Positions 42,359 to 51,803 of a stretch of DNA of 64,000 nucleotides are shown here, in pieces. Within the stretch, counting starts at the first letter, position 1. Every line of letters starts with the position of its first letter. This stretch comes from Kribbella antibiotica. Lineage in GTDB: Bacteria; Actinomycetota; Actinomycetes; Propionibacteriales; Kribbellaceae. A program made the position numbers and the translations under genes. The notes beneath the pieces were generated by a model, which was not told the origin of the DNA, searched no databases, and saw nothing but the letters and a program-made list of their open reading frames with translations. The DNA lies in contig NZ_SMKX01000030.1 in assembly GCF_004349055.1 (NCBI RefSeq), forward strand, positions 1-64,000, given 5' to 3'.

Positions 42359-45277
42359 ATGGTGAAGACGAGCGAGCCGTTGCGGTCGGCGCGGTTGCCG
42401 CAGCAGCGGTCGGCCAGTCCGGGGACGGATCGGCTGAAGGGGTTCGTGGCGCTGCTGGCGATCCTGGCGATCGTCGGCGGGGTGCCGTATGTGCTGCTGC
42501 GCTTCTTCGGGACGCCGTGGCCGGACCAGGTGCCGAACTGGAACGTCCTGATGTCGGAGCTCGACATCAAGGCGATTCTGGGCATCATCGCGTTCTTCAT
42601 CTGGGTGGCGTGGGCGCATTTCGTGGTCTGCCTGATCGCTGAGGCAATCGCCGAGATCCGCGGTCATGGCCTGTCACCACGGATCCCACTCGGCGGCGGT
42701 TCACAGGGTCTCGCACGGCGGCTGATCTCTGCCGTCGTACTGATCGCTGGTGCTGCAGGCGTGGGTATGCCGGTTGCCAGCGCGGTCACGACCAGCCCGG
42801 GCACGGTTCCGACGTCGGTTTCGGTTGTTCAAGGTGGGGAGCACGAATCCACCTCGTCGTTCCGCCAGACCGAGAAGCGGAGCTCTGTGCTGTCGGGTTC
42901 GGCTCACCAGACGAAGACGACTACCGGCGTACGGACGAACAACGACCAGACTGGTCAGGTCGTCAAGTACACCGAGGTTCGTCCGCCGCATGGCCGGAAC
43001 TATGACTGCTTGTGGGACATCGCTGAGCGGTATCTGGGGGAGGGTCGCCGCTACAAGGAGATCTACGACCTCAACCACAACAAGCTTCAGCCTGACGGTC
43101 GCCGCCTGACGAACCCGGATCTGATCCTGCCGGGCTGGCAGGTTCGCCTGCCTGCCGACGCCAAGGGCGCGGGCGTGCACACGGTGCGCGTGAACGTCGA
43201 CGCACCGGGCAAGAGCCAGGTGGTCAAGCCCGCCCAGACGCGTACTGCCGCGAAGCCGACGAAGGCCGTCACTCCCGAGCACAGCACGCGCTGGGCCGAG
43301 CAGGGCACCGAGTCGGGGTCGTCGGTCGCGATCGGCGGCGTTGCTGCTGATCCGGGCGCCAAGAACATCAAGCCGGGCGACCCGGTGGAGAACCCCGCGA
43401 CCGCGGGCGACCCGGTCGCGGCTCCGGTCGCGGCCGACCAGGGCTTCGACTTCACGCAGGCCGGCGTCTACGGCTTCGGCGGCACGCTCCTCGCCGCCGG
43501 TCTCGCGCTGGCGCTGAAGCGCCGCCGCGGCTGGGCGCAGGGACCGGGTCCGAAGGCTGTCGGCCACCGCCAGACCGAGGTCGGTCTGCGGCTTGCGTCT
43601 GACATCCCGACTGCTCAGTTCGTCGACAAGGCGCTGCGTCAGCTCGGTGCGGACATGGCCAAGGACGGCCGCCCGATGCCGAAGGTTGTCGCCGCACTGG
43701 TGACCGAGCCTGCGCTCACGCTCGTCCTCGACCCGTACGAGGCGCAGTCCGCTCCTCCTGGCCCCTGGCAGGCAATCGCCGAGGGGACGCGCTGGACGCT
43801 GCGCCGCGGGTACGCCCCGACCGGCGAGGTCGACGCACCAGCGCCGTACCCGACGCTGGTGACGATCGGTCAGAACGCCGACGGCGCGACCGTGCTCGTC
43901 GACCTCGACACCGCGAACGGCATCGTCAGCTTCGGTGGCGTCAACGCGGCCTCCCGCAACGTGGTCGGTTCGCTGGCGGTCGAGCTCGCCACCAACCTGT
44001 GGTCCGAGGGCGCGCACGTCAGCATGGTCGGTTTCGGCGACGACCTCACCACGCTCGCCCCGGGTCGCCTGAGCTACTGGCTCCGGCTCGACGCTGCGCT
44101 CTCCGAGGTCACTCGTCGTACGGACGCTCAGTCCCAGGCTTGCGACCGGCGGAACGCTGGTTCGGTCGCCGAGGCCCGCACCACCCACCCGGACCCGCTG
44201 CTGTGGGGTGCGGAGATCGTCTTCGTGTCCGCGCCGCCGTCACCGGAGGAGCAGGACCAGCTGAACCGCCTCGCCGAGGACCCGAAGCGGGGCGTCGCAG
44301 TCGTCGTAGTCGGTGACGTGCTCAACTCGCCGTGGCGCTTCGTCGTCGACGAGAAGAACCAGGCCGTCTGCCGCCTGCTCGGCCTCGAGGTCGAGGCGCA
44401 TGCCGTCACGCCGGAGCAGGTCAGCGAGCTGGTCGGCCTGTTCGACGCGGCCGACTCCGACGCGCTCGACAAACGCCGTACGGAGCAGAACATGCCGGCG
44501 TACGAGTTCTCGACTACCGACCTCAGCCTGCCCGCGCCGGTCGAGGTCGACCTGCTCGGCCCGGTCGAGGTGGACGCCCGCGGCCCCATCGACGACGGCC
44601 GGATCGCGCTCTCCACCGAGATCATCGCGTACCTGGCCAGCCAGGACTACGGCGTCCATCCGAACGTCCTGGCCGGCGCCATCTGGCCCCGCGGCATCAG
44701 CGACGAGCTGCGCGACGCCGCCCTGGAGCACACTCGCCGCTGGGTCGGCAAGGACGCCATGTACGCCGACGAGTCCGGCCGCTGGATGCTGAACCGCAGC
44801 ATCGTCCGCGTCGACTGGGACGTCTTCCGCACCCTGGCCAAGCAGTCGACGATGCAAGAGGACCCGAGAGCAGCCCTCTCGACGGCTCTCGGCCTCGTCC
44901 ACGGCACCGCCTGGGCCAACCTCCCAGCCGGCCGCTACTCCTGGCTGGCCGCCGCCGGCATCGAACGCCGCATGGCCGAAGCAGTGGTAGACGCAGCCCT
45001 CAAGCTCGCCGAAGCCTCCCTAACCCACAACGACGGCCAAACAGCCCGCACAGCCCTCCAAACGGGCCTGTCTTTCTCCCCGGCCTCCGAGGACCTCTGG
45101 CGAGCCACCCTCCGCCTAGCCGCCCACTTCGGCAGCTCCCAAGACGTCACCAACGTAGCCACCCAGCTCTACGCCTCCCTGGCCAAACACGGCGCCCCCC
45201 GAGGCCCAGAGCCCGAAACCGACGCCCTGGTAGACGAGCTCCTCCCTGGCTACCACCGCCCCGCCCAGGTCGCCTGA
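42359..45277 (+). CDS. Membrane LysM-BTAD protein of the Tad locus
   Basis: A 972-residue protein. Three hydrophobic segments lie near residues 29-50, 70-100 and 120-143. A LysM-like domain follows at about 213-262 (YDCLWDIAERYLGEGRRYKEIYDLN ... LILPGWQVRLP), then a further helix near 369-388 and a long cytoplasmic part. The C-terminus from about 729 (VEVDLLGPVEV, then TPR-like helices) resembles the winged-helix plus bacterial transcriptional activator domain (BTAD) architecture of SARP regulators. Such proteins recur beside actinobacterial Tad genes. It could link wall binding to gene control or act as a scaffold; this is inference. Confidence 0.85.
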   Translation: MVKTSEPLRSARLPQQRSASPGTDRLKGFVALLAILAIVGGVPYVLLRFFGTPWPDQVPNWNVLMSELDIKAILGIIAFFIWVAWAHFVVCLIAEAIAEIRGHGLSPRIPLGGGSQGLARRLISAVVLIAGAAGVGMPVASAVTTSPGTVPTSVSVVQGGEHESTSSFRQTEKRSSVLSGSAHQTKTTTGVRTNNDQTGQVVKYTEVRPPHGRNYDCLWDIAERYLGEGRRYKEIYDLNHNKLQPDGRRLTNPDLILPGWQVRLPADAKGAGVHTVRVNVDAPGKSQVVKPAQTRTAAKPTKAVTPEHSTRWAEQGTESGSSVAIGGVAADPGAKNIKPGDPVENPATAGDPVAAPVAADQGFDFTQAGVYGFGGTLLAAGLALALKRRRGWAQGPGPKAVGHRQTEVGLRLASDIPTAQFVDKALRQLGADMAKDGRPMPKVVAALVTEPALTLVLDPYEAQSAPPGPWQAIAEGTRWTLRRGYAPTGEVDAPAPYPTLVTIGQNADGATVLVDLDTANGIVSFGGVNAASRNVVGSLAVELATNLWSEGAHVSMVGFGDDLTTLAPGRLSYWLRLDAALSEVTRRTDAQSQACDRRNAGSVAEARTTHPDPLLWGAEIVFVSAPPSPEEQDQLNRLAEDPKRGVAVVVVGDVLNSPWRFVVDEKNQAVCRLLGLEVEAHAVTPEQVSELVGLFDAADSDALDKRRTEQNMPAYEFSTTDLSLPAPVEVDLLGPVEVDARGPIDDGRIALSTEIIAYLASQDYGVHPNVLAGAIWPRGISDELRDAALEHTRRWVGKDAMYADESGRWMLNRSIVRVDWDVFRTLAKQSTMQEDPRAALSTALGLVHGTAWANLPAGRYSWLAAAGIERRMAEAVVDAALKLAEASLTHNDGQTARTALQTGLSFSPASEDLWRATLRLAAHFGSSQDVTNVATQLYASLAKHGAPRGPEPETDALVDELLPGYHRPAQVA

Positions 45278-45290
45278 CCCAGAACGACAA

Positions 45291-45324
45291 ACGCCCTGCA
45301 CTTCCTCACGGAGGTGCAGGGCGT
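45291..45324. terminator. Hairpin terminator between convergent genes
   Basis: A perfect 11-bp stem ACGCCCTGCAC / GTGCAGGGCGT with a 12-nt loop lies 13 nt after the LysM-BTAD stop and is followed by TCCCATTTCCC. It can serve the Tad operon and lies about 80 bp from the end of the convergent metallopeptidase gene. Confidence 0.75.
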
Positions 45325-45401
45325 TCCCATTTCCCTGCCTAGCCACCCAAATCCGGCCGAACGTCTCAGGGGTCAACCCCTGAGATGGTGCGGTGGGCGG
45401 A

Positions 45402-46301
45402 CTACAGGGTGCTGGCGGACCAGGTGTCGCAGGTGTTCATGTCGCCGGAGTCGAGGCCGGTTTTGAACCAGCGCATGCGTTGTTCGGCGGTGCCGTGGGA
45501 GAAGGACTCGGGGTTGACCTGGCCCTGGGTCTTTTCCTGGATGCGGTCGTCGCCGACGGAGGCGGCGGCGTCGAGGCCGCGGGAGATGTCGTCGTCGGTG
45601 AGGTCGAGGATGAAGGGCTTGCCGTTCTTGGCGGGGACCGTGGTGGCGTGGTTGGTCCAGATGCCGGCGAAGCAGTCGGCCTGGAGCTCGGAGCGGACTG
45701 AGTCCGAGGTGGGGCCGGAGCGGGTTTTGATGCGGCCGAGGATGCCGTAGAGGTTCTGGATGTGGTGGCCGTACTCGTGGGCGATGACGTAGGCCTCGGC
45801 GAAGTCGCCGCCTTCGGCGCCGAGCTCGGTCTGGAGGGTTTTGAAGAAGCCCAGCTCGAGGTAGACGCGCTTGTCGGGCGGGCAGTAGAAGGGGCCGACG
45901 GCCGCGGTGGCGGGGCCGCAGCCGGTGCTGACCTGGCCTTCGAAGACGCGCATGGGCGCTTTGACGTACTTCTTGCCGCGGCGGGGGAGCTCGGCGGACC
46001 AGAAGCCCTCGATCGAGTTCTGGTCGGCCACGAAGCGGCACTCCGCGCTCGTGGTCACCTTGAGACAGCTGTTGAGGCTGCCGGGGCCGGTGTTCTGGCT
46101 GGTGGGCTGCTCGGTGCCGTCGCCGCTGAGGCCGGGGATGCCGCCGTTCAGCAAGACGATGATGACGAGCAGGATGATGCCGCCGATCCCGCCGCCGACC
46201 GGAATCATGCCGCCGGGCAAGCCGCTGCGGCCACCGCCACCACTGCCGCGAGTGTCCTCGATACCGCTGGTGTCGAGATCCGCGTCGGGATTGAATTTCA
46301 C
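45402..46301 (-). CDS. Neutral zinc metallopeptidase, YpfJ/KPN_02809 family
   Basis: A 299-residue membrane-anchored protein. The N-terminus is short and cytoplasmic, with GRSGLPGGMIPVGGGIGGIILLVIIVLL as the membrane anchor. The peptidase domain has the zinc motif YVIAHEYGHHIQ, the downstream SELQADCFAGIW with the third ligand Glu/Asp region, and the FSHGTAEQRMRWF end typical of the family. The biological substrate is not known. It is convergent with the Tad locus and divergent from tnpB. Confidence 0.95.
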   Translation of the reverse strand: MKFNPDADLDTSGIEDTRGSGGGGRSGLPGGMIPVGGGIGGIILLVIIVLLNGGIPGLSGDGTEQPTSQNTGPGSLNSCLKVTTSAECRFVADQNSIEGFWSAELPRRGKKYVKAPMRVFEGQVSTGCGPATAAVGPFYCPPDKRVYLELGFFKTLQTELGAEGGDFAEAYVIAHEYGHHIQNLYGILGRIKTRSGPTSDSVRSELQADCFAGIWTNHATTVPAKNGKPFILDLTDDDISRGLDAAASVGDDRIQEKTQGQVNPESFSHGTAEQRMRWFKTGLDSGDMNTCDTWSASTL

Positions 46302-46386
46302 GTGAGTCGTCGCGGACCGTAGAGGTGTCGCGACTTCCTCCTTTCCGAGATCAGGGACTGTCGGTCCCGGCTGCTTGGATCATTCC

Positions 46387-47586
46387 ATGTCCCGGTTCCG
46401 CCTGTACCCAACTCCCACCCAGGAGACGGCGTTATTGCAGCACTGCACCCATGCGCGCTACCTGTGGAACCTGGCACTTGAACAGTGGTCGATGTGGACT
46501 CGCGACAAGGGCCCGACGCCGAGATTCGCCGAGCAGTGCAGACAGTTGACCGCTGCCCGGGCCGAGTTCGGCTGGTTGCGGGCTGGCTCGCAGACCGTGC
46601 AGCAGCAGGCATTGCGGGACTTTACTCAGGCGGTTGAGCAGTTCTACGCCGGGTCTGGCGGAAGGCCGAGTTGGCGCAAAGCCGGGCAGCACGAAGGCTT
46701 TCGGATTGTCGGCACGCAGGCGGCTCGGGTCATCAAGCTGAGCCGCAAGTGGGCTGCGGTAAAGGTGCCGAAGATCGGTTGGGTTCGGTTCCGGCTGTCC
46801 CGAACTGCTCCCTCTGCGAAGTCCTATCGCATCAAGTGTGACCGGCTCGGCCGCTGGTATCTGGCGTTTGCCGTGATCCCGCCGCCGATTCCCGCGCCCG
46901 GGACAGGGAAGACCGTCGGAGTGGACCTTGGGGTTGCCGTGTCGGCCGCCCTGTCGACCGGTGACCTCTTGTCATGTCCCGTGATCTCGAAGAGCGAGCG
47001 GGTGCGTCTCGAGCGCTTGCAGCGTCGCCTCGCCCGATGTCGCCGAGGTTCCCAGCGGTGTCGGCGGGTACGAGTCGCGATCGCGAAGCTGCACGCCCGG
47101 GTACGGGACCGTCGGAAGGATTGGATAGAGAAGACCAGCACCGATCTTGCGCGACGGTATGACGTCATCCGAGTTGAAGACCTACGGATCACCGCGATGA
47201 TCAGGCGGCCGAAACCCAAGCCGGATCCTGAGCATTCAGGTGGCTACTTGCCAAACCGGCGACGAGCTAAAGCGGGCCTCAACCGGGGCATCCTTGCCAG
47301 TGGATGGGGGCTGCTGGTCCGCAGGTTGGAGGAGAAGGCCCCGGGACGTGTCGAGAAAGTCAACCCTGCCTTCACATCGCAGACCTGCAGCGTCTGTGGG
47401 CATTGCGCACCCGGAAATCGCGAGAGCCAAGCGAAGTTTCGGTGCGTTGCCTGCGGGCACCAGGCGAATGCGGATGTCAACGCGGCAGTCAATATCGCGG
47501 CCGGACGGGCCGTCAGCGCACGCCGAGAGGTGCCCCAATTGGCCTTGCCGAAGCGTGAACCTCAGCCGACCGCCTCCGGGCGGTAG
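46387..47586 (+). CDS. tnpB: TnpB RNA-guided nuclease (IS200/IS605 family, solitary)
   Basis: A 399-residue TnpB. All RuvC residues are present: Asp in VGVDLGVAVS, Glu in VIRVEDLRI and Asp in NADVNAAVNI. The zinc finger CSVCGHC ... CVACG is complete. TnpB is an RNA-guided endonuclease that helps the element persist. No tnpA transposase lies nearby, so this is an IS1341-type element dependent on a TnpA elsewhere, or immobile. The ATG at 46387 is chosen; a TTG four codons earlier is open. Confidence 0.95.
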   Translation: MSRFRLYPTPTQETALLQHCTHARYLWNLALEQWSMWTRDKGPTPRFAEQCRQLTAARAEFGWLRAGSQTVQQQALRDFTQAVEQFYAGSGGRPSWRKAGQHEGFRIVGTQAARVIKLSRKWAAVKVPKIGWVRFRLSRTAPSAKSYRIKCDRLGRWYLAFAVIPPPIPAPGTGKTVGVDLGVAVSAALSTGDLLSCPVISKSERVRLERLQRRLARCRRGSQRCRRVRVAIAKLHARVRDRRKDWIEKTSTDLARRYDVIRVEDLRITAMIRRPKPKPDPEHSGGYLPNRRRAKAGLNRGILASGWGLLVRRLEEKAPGRVEKVNPAFTSQTCSVCGHCAPGNRESQAKFRCVACGHQANADVNAAVNIAAGRAVSARREVPQLALPKREPQPTASGR

Positions 47587-47625
47587 CTGGAATCCCCGGC
47601 CCTTAGGGTGGGGGAGGACGTCAAA
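47587..47625 (+). mobile_element. Right end of the tnpB element with reRNA/omegaRNA 3' end
   Basis: Directly after the tnpB stop lies GAATCCCCGG, a CCC-TTA-GGG hairpin closed by GGGG, then GAGGACGTCAA ending near 47624. This matches the right end I know from many tnpB elements (GAATCCCC...GGGGAGGA.GTCAA). The omegaRNA is expected to overlap the tnpB 3' part and end here, with the next bases (from ACCGCATAC) as the guide. The left end was not located with confidence. Confidence 0.65.
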
Positions 47626-47729
47626 CCGCATACACTAGTGCTCAGAGCGAGGGATGTAAGGCGTGTCGTGAACCGCGTTGCCGATCCGCCACCTGTACGC
47701 CCCCAAGCCTTGAGGACACCTGCGCCGCC

Positions 47730-49328
<1,599 letters not shown>

Positions 49329-49353
49329 GCTACCGCAGGGTAATGTACGGCGT

Positions 49354-50124
49354 ATGACTGATCTCGGACTGCGGTTCTCGGTGGATGGCTCAGTGGCTCG
49401 CGTCGTACTGGACCGGCCGGAGGTGCGCAACGCGCAGACCCCGGCCATGTGGAGTGCGCTGGGCGAATTCGGCCGGTCGCTGCCGGACGACGTACGGGTG
49501 GTTGTGCTGTCGGGGGAGGGGCCGTCGTTCTCGGCGGGCCTCGACCGGCGGCTGATCATGGGCGACAACGACCTGGGTCAGGAGCCGTTGCTGTCCATCG
49601 GCGCGAAGCCGACCGAGGAGGTCTACGAGCTCGTCAAGGAGTTCCAGGCCGGCTTCACCTGGCTGCGGAACCCGAACATCATCAGCATCGCGGCCGTCCA
49701 GGGTCACGCGGTCGGAGCCGGGTTCCAGCTCGCGCTCGCCTGTGACCTGCGGGTGCTGACGCCGGATGCCAAGTTCAGCATGCGCGAGCTGTCCCTCGGC
49801 CTGGTCCCCGACCTCGGTGGCACGCAGCCGCTGGTCCAGCTCGTCGGCTACTCCCGTGCGCTCGAGATCTGCGCAACCGGGCGCTGGGTCGAGGCGGCTG
49901 AGGCCAAGGAGATCGGTCTCGCGAACATCGTCGTACCGGCCGACGAGCTGGCCGCAACGGTCAAGGACCTGACCGACGCCGTACTGACTCCGCTCGCCGG
50001 CGCCATCCGCGAAACCAAGGCGCTGCTCCTGGGCGCAGCGGACCGCTCCTACGCCGACCAGCTGAAGGCCGAAGGCGCCGCCCAAGAACGCCGTCTCAAA
50101 GAACTCCTCGCCGCCTTCGGCTGA
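49354..50124 (+). CDS. Enoyl-CoA hydratase/isomerase family protein
   Basis: A 256-residue crotonase-fold protein. It contains LDRPEVRNAQTPAMWSAL, the first oxyanion-hole region SFSAGLDRRLI, the second IAAVQGHAVGAGFQLALACDLRV, and KFSMRELSLGLVPDLGGTQ. The usual catalytic Glu of hydratases (GAGxxL/ExxxG) is partly replaced in this segment, so hydratase activity on a particular acyl-CoA is uncertain. Its ATG lies 26 nt after the ABC-F gene, probably in the same transcript. Confidence 0.9.
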   Translation: MTDLGLRFSVDGSVARVVLDRPEVRNAQTPAMWSALGEFGRSLPDDVRVVVLSGEGPSFSAGLDRRLIMGDNDLGQEPLLSIGAKPTEEVYELVKEFQAGFTWLRNPNIISIAAVQGHAVGAGFQLALACDLRVLTPDAKFSMRELSLGLVPDLGGTQPLVQLVGYSRALEICATGRWVEAAEAKEIGLANIVVPADELAATVKDLTDAVLTPLAGAIRETKALLLGAADRSYADQLKAEGAAQERRLKELLAAFG

Positions 50125-50454
50125 TCAGTCGCCCTGCAGGTGCAGCTCCAAGCCCTCGCCCAGTGCGCACCGCTCGGCCAGCGCCAGGACGGCTGCGAGC
50201 AACTCGCGCTCGCCGTCTGAGGTCGCTGCGCCGAGCTCGGTGCTGAGCTCGGCCAGCAGTTGCTCCATCTCGGCCGACGTGAGCGCCAGATCGGCGTACG
50301 GATCAACGCGGCTCAGCAGGGGCAACGCGCTGCGCTGGCAGAGGCGGGCAAACAGATCGGCAGCATCCGGTACGACGGCCAGTTGCGTCAGCCGCCGTCG
50401 TCGCGGGCTGCTCCCGGGCTGGTCGACCTGGAACAGCGCTACGTCCACGCCCAC
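50125..50454 (-). CDS. Hypothetical 109-residue protein in the ArsR/SRPBCC operon
   Basis: I do not recognise this protein. It is helical and Leu/Ala-rich, with ADLFARLCQRSALPLLSRVDPYADLALTSAEMEQLLAELSTEL as the main feature and an acidic C-terminus. The GTG start lies one base after the SRPBCC gene stop, so it is probably translated as the fourth gene of that operon. Coding style matches its neighbours. Confidence 0.65.
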   Translation of the reverse strand: MGVDVALFQVDQPGSSPRRRRLTQLAVVPDAADLFARLCQRSALPLLSRVDPYADLALTSAEMEQLLAELSTELGAATSDGERELLAAVLALAERCALGEGLELHLQGD

Positions 50455-50455
50455 G

Positions 50456-50890
50456 TCAGTGCCAGTTGCTTACTTGTACGTCGTTGGGGGCGGGGTCGCC
50501 GGTGCCGGTTTCGACGAGCTTTTTGAGGCTCATCAGGAAGGTGGCCCACTTCGTGCTGCAGTGGTACATGAAGGGGACCTGCTCCTGCCAGCCTTCGTGG
50601 CGGAACATGACGATCGCGTAGTCGTCCTCCTGGGTGAGGTCGAAGCGGACGTGCGTGCCGATCCACTCGGCGGGGCCGTCGACGACCTCCCAGCGGACGA
50701 GCTCGCCGGGGATGCTGTCCAGGACCTTCATGTCGAAGCCGCCGGCCGCGCCGAAGCGGAACTTGATCACGCCGTCGGTGGCGTGGGTGTCCTCGGTCCA
50801 CCAGGCGGCCAGGCCGTCGATGGTGTCGAGGGACTTGTAGACGTCGTCGACCGAAGCCAGGACGCCGATGCGGTGCAGGATGTCCACCAT
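50456..50890 (-). CDS. SRPBCC (AHSA1-like) domain protein
   Basis: A 144-residue START-like protein. It has the family pattern VDDVYKSLDTIDGLAAWWTEDTHA, a beta segment GVIKFRFGAAGGFDMKVLDSIPG, and VRFDLTQEDDYAIVMFRHEGW, with a C-terminal helix MYHCSTKWATFLMSLKKLVETG. AHSA1-like proteins bind hydrophobic ligands; the ligand here is unknown. It lies 5 nt after the ArsR gene. Confidence 0.9.
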   Translation of the reverse strand: MVDILHRIGVLASVDDVYKSLDTIDGLAAWWTEDTHATDGVIKFRFGAAGGFDMKVLDSIPGELVRWEVVDGPAEWIGTHVRFDLTQEDDYAIVMFRHEGWQEQVPFMYHCSTKWATFLMSLKKLVETGTGDPAPNDVQVSNWH

Positions 50891-50895
50891 GTTGC

Positions 50896-51243
50896 TTACC
50901 TCTTTCTGGCCTTCTGAATGGATGCAGCTTGGATGGCTTCTGCCATCCGCTTGATGCGTTGCAGGCGGCCGTCCCAGGCGTCGCGGACGGTCGAGAGTTG
51001 TGCGACTGCGCGGGCGAGTTGCTCTTCGTCGACCGTGTAGATGCGTTCGCGTCCGGCGACGGTGGCGTGCACCAGCCCGATACGTTCCAGTACGGCGAGG
51101 TGCTTCGCGACCGCCTGCCGGGTGACCGGGAGTCGTTCGCTCAGCGAGGTCGCCGTACCGCCGCCGGCCGCGAGCAGGAGGTCGAGCATCTCCCGCCGGG
51201 TCGGGTCGCCGATCGCCGACCAGAGCTCGTCGTCGATGCTCAA
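50896..51243 (-). CDS. ArsR-family winged-helix regulator
   Basis: About 115 residues of classical ArsR fold: LWSAIGDPTRREMLDLLL, recognition helix ERLPVTRQAVAKHLAVLERIGLV, wing VAGRERIYTVD and a C-terminal helix. No metal-binding Cys cluster is seen, so a non-metal signal is likely. The TTG at 51243 is chosen because it overlaps the preceding stop as TTGA; no ATG or GTG fits. ArsR regulators paired with AHSA1-type SRPBCC genes are common in actinobacteria. Probable sites lie at 51683-51742. Confidence 0.9.
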   Translation of the reverse strand: MSIDDELWSAIGDPTRREMLDLLLAAGGGTATSLSERLPVTRQAVAKHLAVLERIGLVHATVAGRERIYTVDEEQLARAVAQLSTVRDAWDGRLQRIKRMAEAIQAASIQKARKR

Positions 51244-51665
51244 GCGACTTTCTCCGCGTACGGCGCCAGTCGCGGCAGGAAGTGGTTCCAGCCGGTCGTG
51301 TGCGACTCGAACAGTTCGTCGCCGGTGGGGATCTCGTCGAACCCGGTCTCGCTGAACCGCAGCAGCGTGCCGTCGCCGTCCGGGATCAGCTCGAACGTCG
51401 CGAGCACCGAATTGCCCGTGGCCGGCACGTTGCCCACGCCGTACGACCAGCGGAAGGAGAACTTCCGCGGCGGGTCGGCGTCGACGACGGTCAGCGCCTC
51501 GACCTTGTCGGTCCCGAAGGTGATCGTGCCGGCCGCCCCCGGTACGGCGGTCAGGTCGGCGTCGTCCGGCCACCACCCGCGCAGGTGTTCCGGCGTACTG
51601 ACGACCTCGTAGACGACCTCGGGGGAGGCGTCGATCCGGATGTCGCGTGCGATGCTTCGAGTCAT
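51240..51665 (-). CDS. SRPBCC (AHSA1-like) domain protein
   Basis: A 141-residue START-like protein: IRIDASPEVVYEVVSTPEHLRGWWPDDADL, then GTITFGTDKVEALTVVDADPPRKFSFRW and a C-terminal helix HTTGWNHFLPRLAPYAEKVA. It is the first gene of a four-gene minus-strand operon (SRPBCC, ArsR, SRPBCC, hypothetical). The ATG at 51665 follows a purine-rich GAAAGAAAGAG leader. A long in-frame extension to 53453 is antisense to the ABC exporter and is not the gene. Confidence 0.92.
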   Translation of the reverse strand: MTRSIARDIRIDASPEVVYEVVSTPEHLRGWWPDDADLTAVPGAAGTITFGTDKVEALTVVDADPPRKFSFRWSYGVGNVPATGNSVLATFELIPDGDGTLLRFSETGFDEIPTGDELFESHTTGWNHFLPRLAPYAEKVA

Positions 51666-51682
51666 TGCCGTCTCTTTCTTTC

Positions 51683-51742
51683 GCAACCTTTTGTTGCACA
51701 TGACGATAGTAGATCCGGCGGCGATGTGCAACCAGTGGTTGC
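51683..51742. promoter_or_regulatory. Pair of GCAAC-N5-GTTGC operators in the ArsR operon promoter
   Basis: Two perfect inverted repeats, GCAAC-CTTTT-GTTGC at 51683-51697 and GCAAC-CAGTG-GTTGC at 51728-51742, lie 45 bp apart centre to centre. On the minus strand, TTGCAC then 17 nt then TATCGT fits a promoter, with the second repeat over its -35 and the first just downstream of the -10. Both are well placed to let ArsR control this operon, and possibly the divergent ABC exporter. Confidence 0.65.
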
Positions 51743-51803
51743 GTATCGGAAGATCTGCGGGACCTGACGTGTTGTGAAGGTTCACGCGAAGAGAGGTCAG
51801 TGG

